From assembly GCF_003355455.1 (NCBI RefSeq), contig NZ_CP031357.1:970501-1034500 (forward strand): a stretch of 64,000 nt of DNA. The letters are read 5' to 3'. The number at the start of each line of letters is the position of its first letter. Position 1 is the stretch's first letter. Shown piece after piece: positions 50,209 through 59,556 of the stretch. The position numbers and the translations under genes are program-made. The notes below the pieces were generated by a model. It did no database searches and had not been told where the DNA came from. It saw only the letters and a list, made by a program, of their open reading frames with translations. Origin of the DNA: Erythrobacter aureus. GTDB taxonomy: Bacteria; Pseudomonadota; Alphaproteobacteria; Sphingomonadales; Sphingomonadaceae.

Positions 50209-51717
50209 CTACTCTGCTGCTTCCAATTGCTGGTCGGCCGCGCGCGCATTGGCACCATGACGGCGGAATTCCAGCAGGCCATCGTCGACCGGCTCTTCCT
50301 TCATGCGTTTGCGATCGACCACATATTCCTGATTCAGCCGCCAGGGATAAGCGACCGCGTTTTTCGGCATGATCGATTTGGCGCGCTGGATATAGCCCGA
50401 CGAGAAATCGAAGATGTCGTCTTCCTCGATCCGGGCTTCTGCCTCGGCTGTCAGAACCGGCTCGACTACATCGACACCCTTCGCGCGGCTCTCGTTGAGC
50501 ACCCGGCAGATATAATCGGAATTGATATCCGCGCGCAGAGTCCAACTGGCGTTGAGATAGCCGAACACAACCGCCAAATTGGGCAGGTTCGAGAACATGC
50601 AGCCCTTGTAATAATAATGCTGGGCGAGATCGATGGCCTGCCCTTCGCGCGCGAGCTGGATCTTGCCTGCCACCGCGAGCTTGAGGCCAGTCGCGGTCAC
50701 GACGATATCGGCGGGCAGGAAACGATCGTCGGTCAGACGCACTCCGCCTTTTTCGAAGGCTTTGATATGGCCGGTGACCACGTCGGCCTTGCCACTCTTG
50801 AGCGCGGTGAACAGATCGTCGTCGGGGACCAGGCACAGGCGCTGGTCCCAGGGGTTGTAGGGCGGGGTAAAGGGCGCGAGATCGTAATCCTCGCCCATCG
50901 ACTTGCGAATACGTTTGTGAAGCGTCGCAGCCATTTTCTCCGGCTGGGTCCGCGCGCGTTTGAAGCCGAAATCCTGCAAGGTGATGTTCTTCCACCGCGT
51001 GATCCGGTAGGCGAGTTTCTCGGGCAGGATCTTGCGCAGGAAATTGGCCAGCGCATCCTTCGCCGGACGGCTGAACATCCAGGTCGGCGTGCGCTGCAAC
51101 ATGGTCACCTTGGCGGCCTTGTCGCTCATCGAGGGAACGATCGTCACCGCAGTGGCACCCGATCCGATCACGACGACATTCTTGCCGGTGTAATCGAGGT
51201 CCTCGGGCCAGAACTGCGGATGCACAATCCGACCGTCGAATTCGCCGAAGTCGAAGCCCGGATCATAGGGTTCGTCATAGTCGTAATAGCCCGACCCGAG
51301 ATAAAGCCAGTTGGCGGTAAGGTGCTTTTTCTCGCCCTCGCCCGTCTCGAGCGTTACGTGCCAGCGCCCATCGCTCTCGCGCCAGTCGGCGGCGAGCACT
51401 TTGTGCCCGAACCGCATATGCTTGCGGATGTCGCGTTCATCGACGATCCGGTCGAGATATTCGAGAATGGCAGGCCCATCGGCGATCGACTTCTCGTGTT
51501 TCCACGGTTCGAAATCGAAGCCCAGCGTATGCATGTCGCTATCCGAACGGATGCCGGGATAGCGGAACAGGTCCCAGGTGCCGCCCAGGTTCTCGCGGCG
51601 TTCGACAATGACGAAATCATGGCCCGGCGCCTTTTCCTTCATATGCGCTGCCATGCCGATGCCGGAAATTCCCGCACCCACGATCATAACATCGAAATCG
51701 GTCGCCGTGTTCGTCAT
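50209..51717 (-). CDS. Flavin-containing (Baeyer-Villiger type) monooxygenase
   Basis: A 502-residue flavoprotein. FAD site VGAGISGIG (about residues 13-21), NADPH site IGSGATAVT, GGTWDLFRYPG, and the fingerprint F-D-G-R-I-V-H-P-Q-F-W-P, closer to the consensus FxGxxxHxxxWP than the paralog at 29532. Substrate is unknown. It is divergent from a LacI-type regulator, which may control it. It does not have an FNR box, unlike its paralog. Confidence 0.92.
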   Translation of the reverse strand: MTNTATDFDVMIVGAGISGIGMAAHMKEKAPGHDFVIVERRENLGGTWDLFRYPGIRSDSDMHTLGFDFEPWKHEKSIADGPAILEYLDRIVDERDIRKHMRFGHKVLAADWRESDGRWHVTLETGEGEKKHLTANWLYLGSGYYDYDEPYDPGFDFGEFDGRIVHPQFWPEDLDYTGKNVVVIGSGATAVTIVPSMSDKAAKVTMLQRTPTWMFSRPAKDALANFLRKILPEKLAYRITRWKNITLQDFGFKRARTQPEKMAATLHKRIRKSMGEDYDLAPFTPPYNPWDQRLCLVPDDDLFTALKSGKADVVTGHIKAFEKGGVRLTDDRFLPADIVVTATGLKLAVAGKIQLAREGQAIDLAQHYYYKGCMFSNLPNLAVVFGYLNASWTLRADINSDYICRVLNESRAKGVDVVEPVLTAEAEARIEEDDIFDFSSGYIQRAKSIMPKNAVAYPWRLNQEYVVDRKRMKEEPVDDGLLEFRRHGANARAADQQLEAAE

Positions 51718-51772
51718 CTGTCTCTCCCAAGTTCCCGGAACCTAGCTCAGTCTGAACGAAAGCACCAGCCTC

Positions 51773-51789
51773 GGTTGCAGGGCGCAACC
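51773..51789. promoter_or_regulatory. Inverted repeat between monooxygenase and lacI-type gene
   Basis: GGTTGC-AGGGC-GCAACC in the 184-base divergent gap. The spacing fits a dimeric regulator site and the LacI-type product is the obvious candidate, but LacI sites usually have a shorter centre. Confidence 0.35.
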
Positions 51790-51901
51790 TAATTTGCGGG
51801 GTTCGGCTCCATCGGCGACTGGATCGCTTCCGCGTCCTGCTTGGCTATCGCTTTCGCGCAGAGCCTGCGTTAGGGCGGTCGGAAAGGGGAGCCTTCGCAG
51901 C

Positions 51902-52942
51902 ATGTCTAGCAGCGCCAAGCAGAAGCCGCGGCGGGTCACTTCGATAGACGTGGCCGAACGCGCTGGGGTGAGCCAGTCGACCGTAAGTCGCGCGCTGGCC
52001 GGTTCGGAAACCATCACTCCGGCGACCCGCCGCCGGGTCGAACTGGCGGCGGAGGAACTGGGCTATCACGTCAATATGCGTGCCGCAGGCCTGCGGCGCG
52101 GTGAGACGGGCACGATAGCGATCGTCGTCATCGGGCGCGAGGGGCAGGGTCCCGCAGCCATCAATCCGTTTTACTACAGCCTGCTGGGAAGCACCTGCGC
52201 CGCGGCGGCAGAGCGCGGATACGAGGCGTTGGTCTCGTTCCAGGCCAAGCCGGAGGAGCTTTTCGGCCATTACGTCGCGCGCCGCCAGGCCGATGGTGTG
52301 GTCGTCATCGGGACGGCGACCAATCACGCAGCCTGGGATTATTTCCGCAAATGCGCGGAAGATACCGAAGGCATCGCTTTTTGGGGCTCGCCCTTCGACG
52401 ACAGTGTCTGGGTCCGCTCGGACAATCGCGACGGCGGGCGGATTGCAGTGGAACGCCTGGTGGCCAGTGGTGCCCGGCAAATCGTGTTCGTCGGCGATAC
52501 CGCATCTTCCCAGCGCCAGTTTCGCGAGCGCTACGATGGCTATCGCAGCGCCATGGAAGCGGCGGGGCTTGCGCCGGTGGATGCCGTGGTCAGCGAAGGC
52601 AGCGATCGCGTCTCTCAAGGCCGAAACGCCGTCGCGCAGTTGGTGGGCAGCGGGGCGCGCTTCGATGGCCTTTTCTTCGCCTGCGACGCGATGGCCTTGG
52701 GCGCGCTGGAGGAACTGGCCGCGCGCGCCATCGATGTACCGAACGATGTCGGCGTTATCGGCTTCGACGGTCTCGGCTCGGGCGAGTTCAGTTCGCCGCC
52801 CCTCACCACGGTCGAACCCGATTTCGCCCAGGCCGGCATGCTGTTGATCGATACTGCCCTCGCATCGCAGGACGAATGCCCCGAGCGCCGTGTTGCTGTC
52901 CATCTCGTCGAGCGCGCCAGCGTGCGCCGGCCAATCGAATAA
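51902..52942 (+). CDS. LacI family transcriptional regulator
   Basis: A 346-residue LacI-type repressor. The N-terminal HTH reads VTSIDVAERAGVSQSTVSRALAG, with the hinge helix TPATRRRVELAAEELGYHVN; the ligand-binding domain follows (GLFFACDAMALGALEELAAR). The ligand is unknown. The start is the ATG at 51902. The amidohydrolase gene begins 17 bases downstream on the same strand, so autoregulation of this pair and control of the divergent monooxygenase are both possible. Confidence 0.9.
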   Translation: MSSSAKQKPRRVTSIDVAERAGVSQSTVSRALAGSETITPATRRRVELAAEELGYHVNMRAAGLRRGETGTIAIVVIGREGQGPAAINPFYYSLLGSTCAAAAERGYEALVSFQAKPEELFGHYVARRQADGVVVIGTATNHAAWDYFRKCAEDTEGIAFWGSPFDDSVWVRSDNRDGGRIAVERLVASGARQIVFVGDTASSQRQFRERYDGYRSAMEAAGLAPVDAVVSEGSDRVSQGRNAVAQLVGSGARFDGLFFACDAMALGALEELAARAIDVPNDVGVIGFDGLGSGEFSSPPLTTVEPDFAQAGMLLIDTALASQDECPERRVAVHLVERASVRRPIE

Positions 52943-52959
52943 TCCACCCGGAGAGACCC

Positions 52960-55900
52960 ATGAAAACCAGTATTGCCTCCGTGCTTGCCGCACTCTTCGT
53001 CAGCCAGGCCGCCCATGCCCAAGACCCGCAGCCGAGCCCCAACCCGGTGGAGGAGCAGGAAGTCGATGCATCGGCGGAGGACGGCCCCGCCGAAGGCAGC
53101 GGCCTGGCTGTCGATGCAGCTCCTGCAACGGCCAATCCGGCCGCCGAGGCCGAGGACGAAAAATGGGATGTCACCGCACCGCGCGGTGCGACCATCCGGC
53201 AGGTGCCGATCCGCACGGACGAAGGTACCTGGATGGATGTGGATGTGTCCCCCGACGGACGCATGCTCACCTTCTCGCTGCTGGGCGATATCTACACCAT
53301 GCCGATCACGGGCGGTACGCCGACGCGCATTGCCGACGGTCTCGCATGGGAAGTGCAGCCGCGCTTTTCGCCCGATGGGCGGCGTATCGCCTTTACCTCC
53401 GACCGCGGCGGTGGCGACAATATCTGGATCATGAATGCCGACGGTTCGGACAAGCGCCAGCTGACCAAGGAAGACTTCCGGCTTCTCAACCAGCCGAGCT
53501 GGTCGCCCGACGGCAATTACATCGTCGCCAAGAAGCATTTCACCACCCAGCGCTCGCTCGGCACGGGCGAGATCTGGCTCTACCACGTCTCGGGCGGCGG
53601 CGGCGTGAAGCTGGTCAAACGGGCCAGCGAAGCGTTGCAGAAGGAACTGGGCGAGCCGGTCTATGCGCCCGATGGCGAGGCAGTCTATTACTCGCGCAAC
53701 GTTACCGGCGGTCCGATCTTCGAATACGCGCAGGATTCGACGCAGGGCACTTTCGCGATCGAGCGGTACGAGCTGGCCACCGGCGAGGTGACCACGGCCG
53801 TCAGCGGCTTTGGCGGTGCTGTCCGCCCGCAGCCTTCGCCCGACGGCAACAGCCTAGCCTTCATCCGCCGCGACAAGGACCAAACCGAGCTGTGGGTGAA
53901 GAACCTCGCTACCGGCCAGCAGCGCATGATCTATGGCGATCTCGACATGGACATGCAGGAAACCTGGGCTGTCCATGGTTTCTATCCGCTGATGGACTGG
54001 GTGCCGGACGGCAATTCCATCGTGCTGTGGGCCGGCGGCAAGCTGAAGCGCGTGGCAGCCGATGGCAGTGGCGCGAGCGATATTCCCTTCAGCATCAACG
54101 ATACGCGCGGCATGGCCGATGCGCCGCACCCGGTGATCCCGGTATCGCCCGACAGCTTCACCGCGAAGATACCGCGTTTCGCCAGCGTTTCGCCCGACGG
54201 GCGTACGGTCGTGTTCGAAAGCCTCGGCAAGCTTTATGCGAAACCGGTCGGCGGCGGCGCGGAGCGCAGGCTCACCTCGGGCACTGACGACGCGCTCGAG
54301 CTGTGGCCCTCGTGGTCGCGCGACGGGCGGCGGATTACCTATGTCCGCTGGACCGACAGCGGCCTCGGCCAGATCATGACCGCCAATGCCAATGGTTCCG
54401 GGGCGAGGGCGATCACCACCATGCGCGGCCACTATGCGAACCCGCGTTTCTCGCCCACCGGCGACACTATCGTGTTCGAAAAGCGCTCGGGCGGATACCT
54501 CACCTCGCCTGAATTCTCCGAGAACGCGGGCGTCTACAGCGTAAGCGCAGCGGGCGGTACGCCCCAACTCGTCGCACGCGACACGTCGAACCCGCAATTC
54601 GGCGCCGATAGCGACCGCCTGTTCATGCTGGGCCGCAAGGATGGCAAGCTGCAACTGCTCTCCGCCGATCTCGACGGCGAAGCGCGGCAGGTCCATGCCG
54701 AGGGCGAACTGGCGACCGAATATCACGTCAGTCCGCGCGGCGATTTCGTCGCCTTCCGCGAGAATTACGAGGTCTTCGCCACGCCGCTGATGCCCGGTGG
54801 GCAGGCGGTGACGGTGGGCGAAAAGGCCAGTTCGCTGCCTGTGGTGCGCGCATCGAAGGGCGGGGCGGACTACATCGGCTGGAGCGAGGGCGGCGACATG
54901 CTGACCTGGTCGATGGGGCCGGTGCTCTACCGCGCCAGCCTCGCCTCGATGTTCGCCAATGCGCCTAAGGACAAGGACGCGCCCGCTTTCGTTCCGCCGA
55001 CCAGCGGCACCTCGCTCGAGCGCTCGGTTGCCGCCGACAAGCCGCGCGGCACGGTGGCGATAACCGGCGCGAAGATATTGACCATGGCGGGTGACGGTGC
55101 CGGTGCAATCGCCAATGGCACGATCGTCATCACCGGTGACAGGATCGCCGCCATTGGCCCGGCGTCCTCGGTCCAGGTCCCGCAGGGCGCGACGGTGATC
55201 GATGCGGCGGGCAAGACCATCATGCCCGGCCTTGTCGACGCGCATGCGCATGGGCCGCAGGGCACGGGCGATCTGGTGCCGCAGCAAAACTGGTCGTTGG
55301 TTCAGAACCTGGCCATGGGCACGACGACGCTCCACGATCCCTCGTCGCAGGCCAGCATGATCTTTGCCGCGGCAGAGCGTCAGCGCGCCGGCACGCTGCT
55401 CGCCCCGCGCATCTTCTCGACGGCGGAAATCGTCTATGGGGCCAAGGCGCCGAGCGTCTATGCGCGGATCGACAGCTACGAGGATGCGCTCGCGCATATC
55501 CAGCGGATCAAGGCGCAGGGCGGCATTTCGATCAAGAACTACAACCAGCCCCGGCGCGACCAGCGCCAGCAGGTGGTGGCCGCCGCACGCGCGGAGAACA
55601 TGCTGGTGGTGGCCGAAGGGGGTTCGCTGTTCGGCATGGACATGAACTTGATCGCCGATGGCAATTCCACCCTCGAGCACAATGTTCCCGGCGAAGTCTT
55701 CTACGAGGATGTGCTGCAATTCTGGGCTGGGACGAACGTCAATTACACGCCGACGCTGGTGGTGACCTATGGCGGCCTGGCCGGCGATCCTTACTGGCGG
55801 CAGGCGACCGATGTGTTCGCCAACCCGCTGATGGTCCACACCCCGCCGCGACAGCTGATTGCGCAAACGGCACGGCGCGTGAAAGCACCCGACTGGGCTT

Positions 55901-56283
55901 TCGTCGACGACGAGGCTGCGCGCGAAGCGAAGAAGCTCGCCCAGCGCGGGGTCAAGGTTAGCATCGGGGCGCATGGCCAGCAGGCCGGTGTCGCTGCCCA
56001 TTGGGAGCTGTGGAGCTTTGCCCGGGGCGGGATGTCGGCGGTCGAAGCGCTGCGGGCGGGAACGATCGAGCCTGCCAAATCGCTGGGCATGGAGCGCGAT
56101 ATCGGCAGTCTCGAAGTCGGCAAGCTGGCCGATCTCATCGTCCTGAATTCCGATCCCAGCGAGAATATCCGCAATTCGGACAAGATCGACCGCGTGATGC
56201 TGGGCGGTCGCCTTTACGATGCGCGGACGATGAACGAGGTCGAGACCGGCAACGCCCGGCGCCTACCCTATTGGTGGGAATGA
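52960..56283 (+). CDS. Exported beta-propeller/amidohydrolase fusion protein
   Basis: An 1107-residue exported protein. A signal peptide (ends AHAQ, about residue 21) and a low-complexity acidic linker precede TolB/WD40-type propeller repeats (PDGRMLTFSLLGDIY, SPDGRRIAFTSDRGG, and further SPDG copies to about residue 680). A metal-dependent amidohydrolase occupies the rest, with the HxH motif His762/His764 (DAHAHG) and later His in LEHNVPG and SIGAHGQ. Propeller plus amidohydrolase suggests a periplasmic peptidase or dipeptidase-type enzyme. The upstream open frame from 52351 is a frame-shifted shadow of lacI. GGAGAG precedes the ATG at 52960. Confidence 0.87.
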   Translation: MKTSIASVLAALFVSQAAHAQDPQPSPNPVEEQEVDASAEDGPAEGSGLAVDAAPATANPAAEAEDEKWDVTAPRGATIRQVPIRTDEGTWMDVDVSPDGRMLTFSLLGDIYTMPITGGTPTRIADGLAWEVQPRFSPDGRRIAFTSDRGGGDNIWIMNADGSDKRQLTKEDFRLLNQPSWSPDGNYIVAKKHFTTQRSLGTGEIWLYHVSGGGGVKLVKRASEALQKELGEPVYAPDGEAVYYSRNVTGGPIFEYAQDSTQGTFAIERYELATGEVTTAVSGFGGAVRPQPSPDGNSLAFIRRDKDQTELWVKNLATGQQRMIYGDLDMDMQETWAVHGFYPLMDWVPDGNSIVLWAGGKLKRVAADGSGASDIPFSINDTRGMADAPHPVIPVSPDSFTAKIPRFASVSPDGRTVVFESLGKLYAKPVGGGAERRLTSGTDDALELWPSWSRDGRRITYVRWTDSGLGQIMTANANGSGARAITTMRGHYANPRFSPTGDTIVFEKRSGGYLTSPEFSENAGVYSVSAAGGTPQLVARDTSNPQFGADSDRLFMLGRKDGKLQLLSADLDGEARQVHAEGELATEYHVSPRGDFVAFRENYEVFATPLMPGGQAVTVGEKASSLPVVRASKGGADYIGWSEGGDMLTWSMGPVLYRASLASMFANAPKDKDAPAFVPPTSGTSLERSVAADKPRGTVAITGAKILTMAGDGAGAIANGTIVITGDRIAAIGPASSVQVPQGATVIDAAGKTIMPGLVDAHAHGPQGTGDLVPQQNWSLVQNLAMGTTTLHDPSSQASMIFAAAERQRAGTLLAPRIFSTAEIVYGAKAPSVYARIDSYEDALAHIQRIKAQGGISIKNYNQPRRDQRQQVVAAARAENMLVVAEGGSLFGMDMNLIADGNSTLEHNVPGEVFYEDVLQFWAGTNVNYTPTLVVTYGGLAGDPYWRQATDVFANPLMVHTPPRQLIAQTARRVKAPDWAFVDDEAAREAKKLAQRGVKVSIGAHGQQAGVAAHWELWSFARGGMSAVEALRAGTIEPAKSLGMERDIGSLEVGKLADLIVLNSDPSENIRNSDKIDRVMLGGRLYDARTMNEVETGNARRLPYWWE

Positions 56284-56338
56284 CCCCGGCCAGGACGGGT
56301 AGTGCGGATTGCGGTTCCGCGCTGCCCGTCGGCCGGGT
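56284..56338 (+). terminator. Possible terminator after the amidohydrolase gene
   Basis: A long imperfect hairpin: CCCGGCC...ACGGGTAG pairs with CTGCCCGT...GGCCGGG around an inner GCGG stem. It lies between convergent genes, without a clear T-run. Confidence 0.4.
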
Positions 56339-56352
56339 CTGCATGAAGGCTT

Positions 56353-57696
56353 CTATTCCGCGCGGATCTGCCCCAGAAAGGCCTGTACGCGCTGTTTGAG
56401 CGCGCTGGCCTGACCTTCGAGTTCGCTGGCCGAATTGAGCACCTGGCTCGCGGCGGTGCCGGTGGTGATGCTGGTTTCGCGGAACTCGTCGATATGCGAT
56501 GCGACCTCGTCGGTCGAACGGGCGGCGAGATCGATGCTGCGGGCGAGATCCTGCCCGGCGACCGATTGCTGGTCCACCGCGCTGGCAATCGAAATCGCGG
56601 TCGACTCCAGTTCCTTGATCTGCCCGGCGATCGAACGCAGCGCGCCGACGCTGGCGCCGGTCGAATCCTGCATTGCACGGATCTGCGCGGCCACGTCCTC
56701 GGTCGCGCGGCTGGTCTGGGCGGCCAGTTCCTTGACCTCGCTGGCGACCACCGCGAAGCCGCGGCCTGCCTCCCCACCGCGCGCCGCCTCGATCGAGGCG
56801 TTGAGGGCGAGCAGGTTGGTGCGCTGGGCGATCGACTGGATCAGCTCGACGATTTGCCCGACCTGGTCCGCCGAAACCGCAAGGGCGGAAATGGTCTCGT
56901 CGGCCCCGCTGGCGGCGTCGGTCGCCTTGCGCGCCAGTTCGGCCGAATGGGCCGCCTGACGGCTGATCTCACCGATCGACAGGGCGAATTCGTCGGAGGC
57001 CGCCGCCGCGGCGGTCACGCCATTATTCGCCTGGTTCATCGACTGGGAAACGCGCTGCGACTGATCGGCTGCACGCTCCGCGCTGGTTGCCATCCCCGAG
57101 GCTGTCACATTCAGTTGGCTCGCCGCAGTCGCCACGCCGCTGACCACATCTGCGACTTCACTCTCGAAGGCGCCGGCCATGCGGATCAGCTCAGTCTTGC
57201 GCTTTTTCGCCGCTTCCTTGCGGCCGGCGAACAGTTCGTCGAGCTTGTGACCGGATTTCAGAAACACTTCCAACGATCGGGCAAGATCGCCGATTTCATC
57301 TTCGCGGTCGAGGCCTGCCACCTCGATGTCGCGGGAGCCCCGGGCCAGACGGGCCATGCCGTGCGACACCTGGAGAAACGGTTCGATGACTTGATCGAGT
57401 ATCAGTTTGAAGCTTACGATGCCGCCGACGAGAGATATTGCGGCGATGGCTATCACCGCGAACCGGGCGGTTTCCGCAAATTCGGGATAGGTCAGACCGA
57501 TCACGGCGAGAAACGCAATTACGAGCAGACCGCCGAGCGTGATACCCGATGCCAGCTTTGCCTTGCGCGCCAACGACAAATCCATGAACCAGCGCGACAG
57601 CGCCGAATTGCGCGTTCGCGATTGCGAATAGTCTATATCCACATCCGCGATTTCCTGGACCAATTCGTCGGCCATGATCGAACTGTATGCGGTCAT
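56353..57696 (-). CDS. Methyl-accepting chemotaxis protein without a periplasmic sensor
   Basis: 447 residues. Two membrane helices (about 46-66 and 76-96) are separated by a loop of roughly ten residues, so there is no room for a periplasmic sensor domain. A HAMP segment and the MCP signalling tip (QIVELIQSIAQRTNLLALNASIEAARGG region, positions about 290-320) follow. It ends QIRAE, without the CheR-binding pentapeptide. The signalling domain is nearly the same as that of the neighbouring gene at 57754, indicating duplication. It may sense membrane or internal signals. Confidence 0.9.
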   Translation of the reverse strand: MTAYSSIMADELVQEIADVDIDYSQSRTRNSALSRWFMDLSLARKAKLASGITLGGLLVIAFLAVIGLTYPEFAETARFAVIAIAAISLVGGIVSFKLILDQVIEPFLQVSHGMARLARGSRDIEVAGLDREDEIGDLARSLEVFLKSGHKLDELFAGRKEAAKKRKTELIRMAGAFESEVADVVSGVATAASQLNVTASGMATSAERAADQSQRVSQSMNQANNGVTAAAAASDEFALSIGEISRQAAHSAELARKATDAASGADETISALAVSADQVGQIVELIQSIAQRTNLLALNASIEAARGGEAGRGFAVVASEVKELAAQTSRATEDVAAQIRAMQDSTGASVGALRSIAGQIKELESTAISIASAVDQQSVAGQDLARSIDLAARSTDEVASHIDEFRETSITTGTAASQVLNSASELEGQASALKQRVQAFLGQIRAE

Positions 57697-57753
57697 CCCC
57701 GTTTACCCCCTTAAGGCTGCGTCAACCGTAAGGACGGATTGCTTGCAATCGGG

Positions 57754-59556
57754 TTAAGCGGCGCGCACGTGTTGAAGGAATTGCGAGACCTGCGTCTGGA
57801 GCGTCATCGCCTGTGCCTCGAGCTCGGTCGAGGAATTGAGCACCTGACTGGCGGCCGCTCCGGTGGCGTAGCTGGTTTCGCGAACCTGCACGATATTCGA
57901 TGACACCTCGTCGGCGGATCGTGCGGCAAGATCGATGCTGCGGGCGAGATCCTGCCCGGCGACCGATTGCTGATCCACCGCGCTGGCTATCGATGTGGCG
58001 GTGCTTTCCAGTTCCTTGATCTGCTCGGCGATCGAGCGCAACGCGCCGACGCTGGCACCGGTGGAATCCTGCATGGCGCGGATCTGCGCGGCGACTTCCT
58101 CGGTCGCGCGGCTGGTCTGGGTGGCCAGTTCCTTGACCTCGCTGGCAACCACGGCGAAACCGCGCCCCGCTTCCCCTCCACGGGCCGCCTCGATCGAAGC
58201 GTTGAGAGCGAGAAGGTTGGTGCGCTGGGCGATCGACTGAATCAGTTCGACGATTTGCCCGACTTGGTCCGCCGAAATGGAAAGGGCGGAAATCGTTTCG
58301 TCGGCACCGCTCGCGGCAGCGGTTGCCTTGCGGGCCAAGGCAGCCGAATGGGCCGCCTGGCGGCTGATTTCGCCGATCGACATGGCGAATTCGTCCGAGG
58401 CGGCGGCGGCGGCGGTCACGCCATTCGATGCCTGCTCCATCGAATCGGTGACATTGGTCGTCTGGACGGATGCCTGTTCGGCGGCGGAAGCCATGGAGTC
58501 GGCCGTGGTCTTGAGCTGAGCGGAAGCCGACGCCACCCCGTTGACCACCTCGCCCACAGTCGTTTTAAACCGCTGAGCGAAGCGCGCCATTTCCTGCCTG
58601 CGTTCCTTGCGCAGGGCTTCACGCTCCTGCGCCATGCTCTCGATCTGTCTTGCTGCCTGAAGGAATACCTCCAGAGCACGGGCGAGGTCGCCGATTTCGT
58701 CGCGACGATGTGTGGCCGGGATATGAATGTCCTTTTCGCCATCGGCGAGGCGCGTTGCTACATCGGTCATCCGGCCAAGGGTCTGCGATACGTCGCGGCC
58801 GAGGAAGCGCGCGCTCATCCAGACAATGGCGATTCCGGTCGCGGCGACGACGAAAAAAGCAACGAACAGCCACATCACCAGAGTTTGCGAACCCGCATCG
58901 GATATCTTTCCGATTGCTTCGATATCCTCGCGGGTTTTCTCGGCCCGGTCCGCGAAGTCCTGGCCTTCGAAATAGACGCTGTCGGCGAATTCCTGCCATT
59001 GCGCTTGTGAGCCGCGCGATTGCTGCGCTGCCTCGACCCGCGTTCGCATCGAGGCCAGCATCCCGTTGAGCTGCTCGATCTGCGGCAGGACGATCGGCGC
59101 GGCTTCGGTCACGTGATGTGTCAATCGGCTGAGATCGCGATCGGTCTCGGTGAGGGCATCCTCCGCCGAGACGAGATCATTGCGATCGCCCGAAACGGCA
59201 TAACGCTGTACGAAGAGGAGGCCTTCATTGGTATCCGCCACCATCCGTTCGGCCAGACGGGCAGCGGCCGAGATTTCCATTCGCTCGGCCCGCGCACCGA
59301 GGGCGAAATATCCGCCCAGAAGCGTGGCGATCAGGCAGACCAACACCACTGCGGCATTGCCTATCGAAATGGCCCGCAGCTTTCCGCCGACCGAAAGACG
59401 CGACGGCCATCGGGCGCTACCCTGTGCGTCAATCCCTCCATCGCTGGCATGCGCCCGAACGGACGGTGCGTGCGACAGGGTTTCGTTCGGGCGATCTTCG
59501 GGAGATATCTCGTGTTCGGCCACCATGCCGTTGACCATGTCCTGCAGCGCGCTCAT
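57754..59556 (-). CDS. Methyl-accepting chemotaxis protein
   Basis: 600 residues. A cytoplasmic N-terminal extension, a first helix (about 68-92), a four-helix-bundle periplasmic domain (about 95-230), a second helix (about 233-255), HAMP, and an MCP signalling domain with the same INLL-type hairpin tip as its neighbour. It overlaps the GGDEF-EAL gene by 4 bases, so it belongs to the che operon. The ligand is unknown. Confidence 0.92.
   Translation of the reverse strand: MSALQDMVNGMVAEHEISPEDRPNETLSHAPSVRAHASDGGIDAQGSARWPSRLSVGGKLRAISIGNAAVVLVCLIATLLGGYFALGARAERMEISAAARLAERMVADTNEGLLFVQRYAVSGDRNDLVSAEDALTETDRDLSRLTHHVTEAAPIVLPQIEQLNGMLASMRTRVEAAQQSRGSQAQWQEFADSVYFEGQDFADRAEKTREDIEAIGKISDAGSQTLVMWLFVAFFVVAATGIAIVWMSARFLGRDVSQTLGRMTDVATRLADGEKDIHIPATHRRDEIGDLARALEVFLQAARQIESMAQEREALRKERRQEMARFAQRFKTTVGEVVNGVASASAQLKTTADSMASAAEQASVQTTNVTDSMEQASNGVTAAAAASDEFAMSIGEISRQAAHSAALARKATAAASGADETISALSISADQVGQIVELIQSIAQRTNLLALNASIEAARGGEAGRGFAVVASEVKELATQTSRATEEVAAQIRAMQDSTGASVGALRSIAEQIKELESTATSIASAVDQQSVAGQDLARSIDLAARSADEVSSNIVQVRETSYATGAAASQVLNSSTELEAQAMTLQTQVSQFLQHVRAA

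Noticed and set aside
52351..52959. Frame extending the amidohydrolase upstream by 203 residues
   Set aside because: It is a frame-shifted shadow of the lacI gene; the signal peptide and ribosome site at 52960 set the true start.
53854..56001. 715-residue open frame opposite the amidohydrolase gene
   Set aside because: A high-GC antisense shadow rich in Arg/His/Gly with no recognisable domain or ribosome site.
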